A stretch of 64,000 bases of DNA. Source: CAWFPR01 sp963817635. GTDB taxonomy: Bacteria > Acidobacteriota > Vicinamibacteria > Vicinamibacterales > 2-12-FULL-66-21. The DNA lies in the NCBI GenBank assembly GCA_963817635.1, contig CAWFPR010000016.1, forward strand, positions 124,001-188,000. Direction: 5' to 3'. The position numbers were made by a program, and so were the translations under genes. The notes beneath the pieces were generated by a model that saw only the letters and a list, made by a program, of their open reading frames with translations, was not told the origin of the DNA and made no database searches. Below, in pieces: positions 62,464 to 64,000 of the stretch (position 1 is its first letter; every line of letters starts with the position of its first letter).

Positions 62464-63483
62464 ATGTCCCTCGTGGATCGATTCGGGCGCCCCCTGCGCA
62501 GCCTTCGCCTATCGGTCACGGACCGCTGCAATCTTCGCTGCCAGTACTGCATGCCGGAGCCGGACTACCTCTGGCTGCCGCGCGAGAGCCTGCTGACCTT
62601 CGAGGAAATCGGTGCGCTTGTCGACATGTTCACGCCGCTCGGCGTCGATCGCATCCGGATCACCGGGGGCGAGCCGCTGCTCCGGCGCGATCTGCCCGCC
62701 CTCGTCGAACAACTCGCGTCGCGCCCGGCCATCAAGGACCTGGCGCTGACGACCAACGGCGTGCTGCTCTCGGAGCAGGCGGCGTCCCTGCGCCGCGCGG
62801 GCCTCCACCGCATCACGGTCAGCCTCGACACGCTCGACCGGAGCCGTTTCCGCGCGCTGACCCGCATCGACGATCTCGACCGCGTGCTCGCCGGCATCGA
62901 CGCGGCGCGCGCGGCGGGCCTGCCGCTGAAGCTCGACACGGTCGTCATTCGTGGAACGAACGACGACGAACTGATCCCGCTGCTGGAGTACGCGAGGAGG
63001 ATGGCGGCCGAGATCCGATTCATCGAGTATATGGACGTCGGCGGCGCCACGCACTGGTCACCGGGCTCGGTGTGCTCGCGGCGCGAGATGCTCGAGCGCG
63101 TGACGGCGCATTACGGTTCCGCACTGCCGATCGACGAGCGGACCTCCGCGCCGGCCGATCGCTTCATCCTCCCCGACGGCACGACCTTCGGCGTCATCTC
63201 GTCGACGACCGAGCCGTTCTGCGCGGCGTGCGACCGGAGCCGCCTGACCGCGGACGGCGTCTGGCTGATGTGCCTGTACGCCACGACCGGCACGGACCTG
63301 CGACGCCCGCTGCGCTCCGGGGCGACGCGCGACAATCTCCAGCGGCTCATCAAGGCGGCCTGGACCGTGCGCGCCGACCGTGGCGCAGAAGAGCGTCTGG
63401 GAATGGACCGCGCGACCACCCTCATCCCGCTGCGCACCCTGAAGAAGGACGCCCACCTCGAAATGCATACGCGCGGCGGCTAG
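62464..63483 (+). CDS. moaA: GTP 3',8-cyclase MoaA
   Basis: MoaA starts molybdenum-cofactor synthesis by rearranging GTP to 3',8-cyclo-GTP with MoaC. The radical-SAM cluster motif is in TDRCNLRCQYCMPE; the second [4Fe-4S] cluster ligands are in FCAACDRSR and WLMCLY. The 339-residue chain ends in HTRGG with the conserved GG tail. It is apparently monocistronic. Confidence 0.95.
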   Translation: MSLVDRFGRPLRSLRLSVTDRCNLRCQYCMPEPDYLWLPRESLLTFEEIGALVDMFTPLGVDRIRITGGEPLLRRDLPALVEQLASRPAIKDLALTTNGVLLSEQAASLRRAGLHRITVSLDTLDRSRFRALTRIDDLDRVLAGIDAARAAGLPLKLDTVVIRGTNDDELIPLLEYARRMAAEIRFIEYMDVGGATHWSPGSVCSRREMLERVTAHYGSALPIDERTSAPADRFILPDGTTFGVISSTTEPFCAACDRSRLTADGVWLMCLYATTGTDLRRPLRSGATRDNLQRLIKAAWTVRADRGAEERLGMDRATTLIPLRTLKKDAHLEMHTRGG

Positions 63484-63485
63484 CG

Positions 63486-64000
63486 TCAAAGGGTCCGCCG
63501 CTTTCGCCACTGCTGAACGCCGATCACCGCGAAGGCGAGGATCGTCACCGAGACGACCGTCGCGCGCACGGCGGTGGCGCCTCGCTCGGACGCGATCGCG
63601 GGGGCAGCGAGCGCCGGAGGCGCCGCGACCGGCTCCGCCGGGGCCGCACGCCCCGCATGCGGGTCGGCGCCGGCGGTCCCGGTGACGCCCGTGCCAGTCA
63701 CGAACAGGATGCGCACGCCGCTTTGCGCCGGCATGGGAAACGGCTCCGACCCAGGCGCTCGCCGTTGACTACGGCCGACGCACGCACCTGGCTGCCGACC
63801 GGCAGATGGGCGAACTCCGCGCGCCCCATCGCCCCGGTCTGCGCCGTGCGCGTGTCGCGCCCGTCGAGCTCGAGAGACACGGTGATGGCGACGAGGTCTC
63901 CCGCGAATGCGCCCTGCACGATTCGCACGGTGAGCGAACCAGGCGGCAGCGCGCCATCGGCGAGCGGCATCCCGGCCGCGCGGACGGTCTGGGTCGCGGT
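63486..64000 (-). CDS. membrane-anchored protein, partial, frameshifted
   Basis: The minus frame entering from the right edge reads AAGMPLADGALPPGSLTVRI and AVVNGERL, then, after a one-base shift near 63745, PAQSGVRILFVTGTGVTG, an Ala/Pro linker, and a C-terminal membrane helix VVSVTILAFAVIGVQQWRKR. It resembles proteins with a carboxypeptidase-regulatory-like beta domain anchored by one helix. The start lies beyond the window. Confidence 0.55.
   Translation of the reverse strand, partial: RDPDRPRGRDAARRWRAAAWFAHRANRAGRIRGRPRRHHRVSRARRARHAHGADRGDGARGVRPSAGRQPGACVGRSQRRAPGSEPFPMPAQSGVRILFVTGTGVTGTAGADPHAGRAAPAEPVAAPPALAAPAIASERGATAVRATVVSVTILAFAVIGVQQWRKRRTL

Overview
This is a GC-rich bacterial chromosome segment, most likely from an Acidobacteriota lineage such as Vicinamibacteria. 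That placement is an inference from GC content, an Acidobacteria-style ECF sigma/anti-sigma/secreted-protein operon, a PEP-CTERM protein and the housekeeping gene order. No rRNA, tRNA or CRISPR array was recognised.

Left chromosomal part (1-24.2 kb): DHH phosphoesterase, Cys/Met-metabolism PLP enzyme, patatin-like protein, greA, SpoU-type RNA methylase, rarA, membrane-anchored serine protease, CoA-binding protein, ferritin, a patch of efflux and epimerase gene fragments, esterase/SRPBCC/DinB group, outer-membrane barrel, PP2C phosphatase, MFS exporter, mutL (in two overlapping frames), nitroreductase, corA, dodecin, cyclase, lspA, a bacterial SET-domain protein, and a zinc-ribbon/cold-shock pair.

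Centre (24.24-39.8 kb): a sedentary chromosomal integron cassette array, the main finding. About 20 attC-like sites (TAAC...GTTAG ends, imperfect hairpin arms, one unpaired base on one arm) separate small genes: lipoproteins, small membrane proteins, secreted proteins, a cupin, glyoxalase-like proteins, an SDR, a shikimate-kinase-like protein and four complete or near-complete toxin-antitoxin modules. Most attC sites point to the minus strand. The block 33.59-37.72 kb points the other way, and flipping it back on paper restores a gene-attC pair at both ends, so it looks like an inversion. The TA modules run antisense to their local attC. Only a 3' remnant of the integrase remains (39.96-40.35 kb), on the side expected for the uncommon layout in which intI and cassettes share orientation. 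A 1.6-kb C-depleted, G/T-rich block (26.66-28.30 kb) interrupts one cassette gene and may be a sequencing artefact.

Right part (40.6-64 kb): a long minus-strand housekeeping cluster (gamma-carbonic anhydrase, hisS, aspS, phoH, ybeY, corC-like, era, an ECF sigma operon, mgtE, recO, glyQ, glyS, ppdK), then 1-Cys peroxiredoxin with a coupled winged-helix protein, an M20 amidohydrolase, a PEP-CTERM protein, moaA and a partial membrane protein.

Two themes run through the window. First, many genes, including presumably essential era and hisS, carry one-base frameshifts; this points to residual indel errors and lowers confidence in any single 'pseudogene'. Second, short degenerate 'word' repeats fill intergenic gaps and intrude into reading frames (patatin tail, glyQ tail, ppdK start, mutL linker, glyS).
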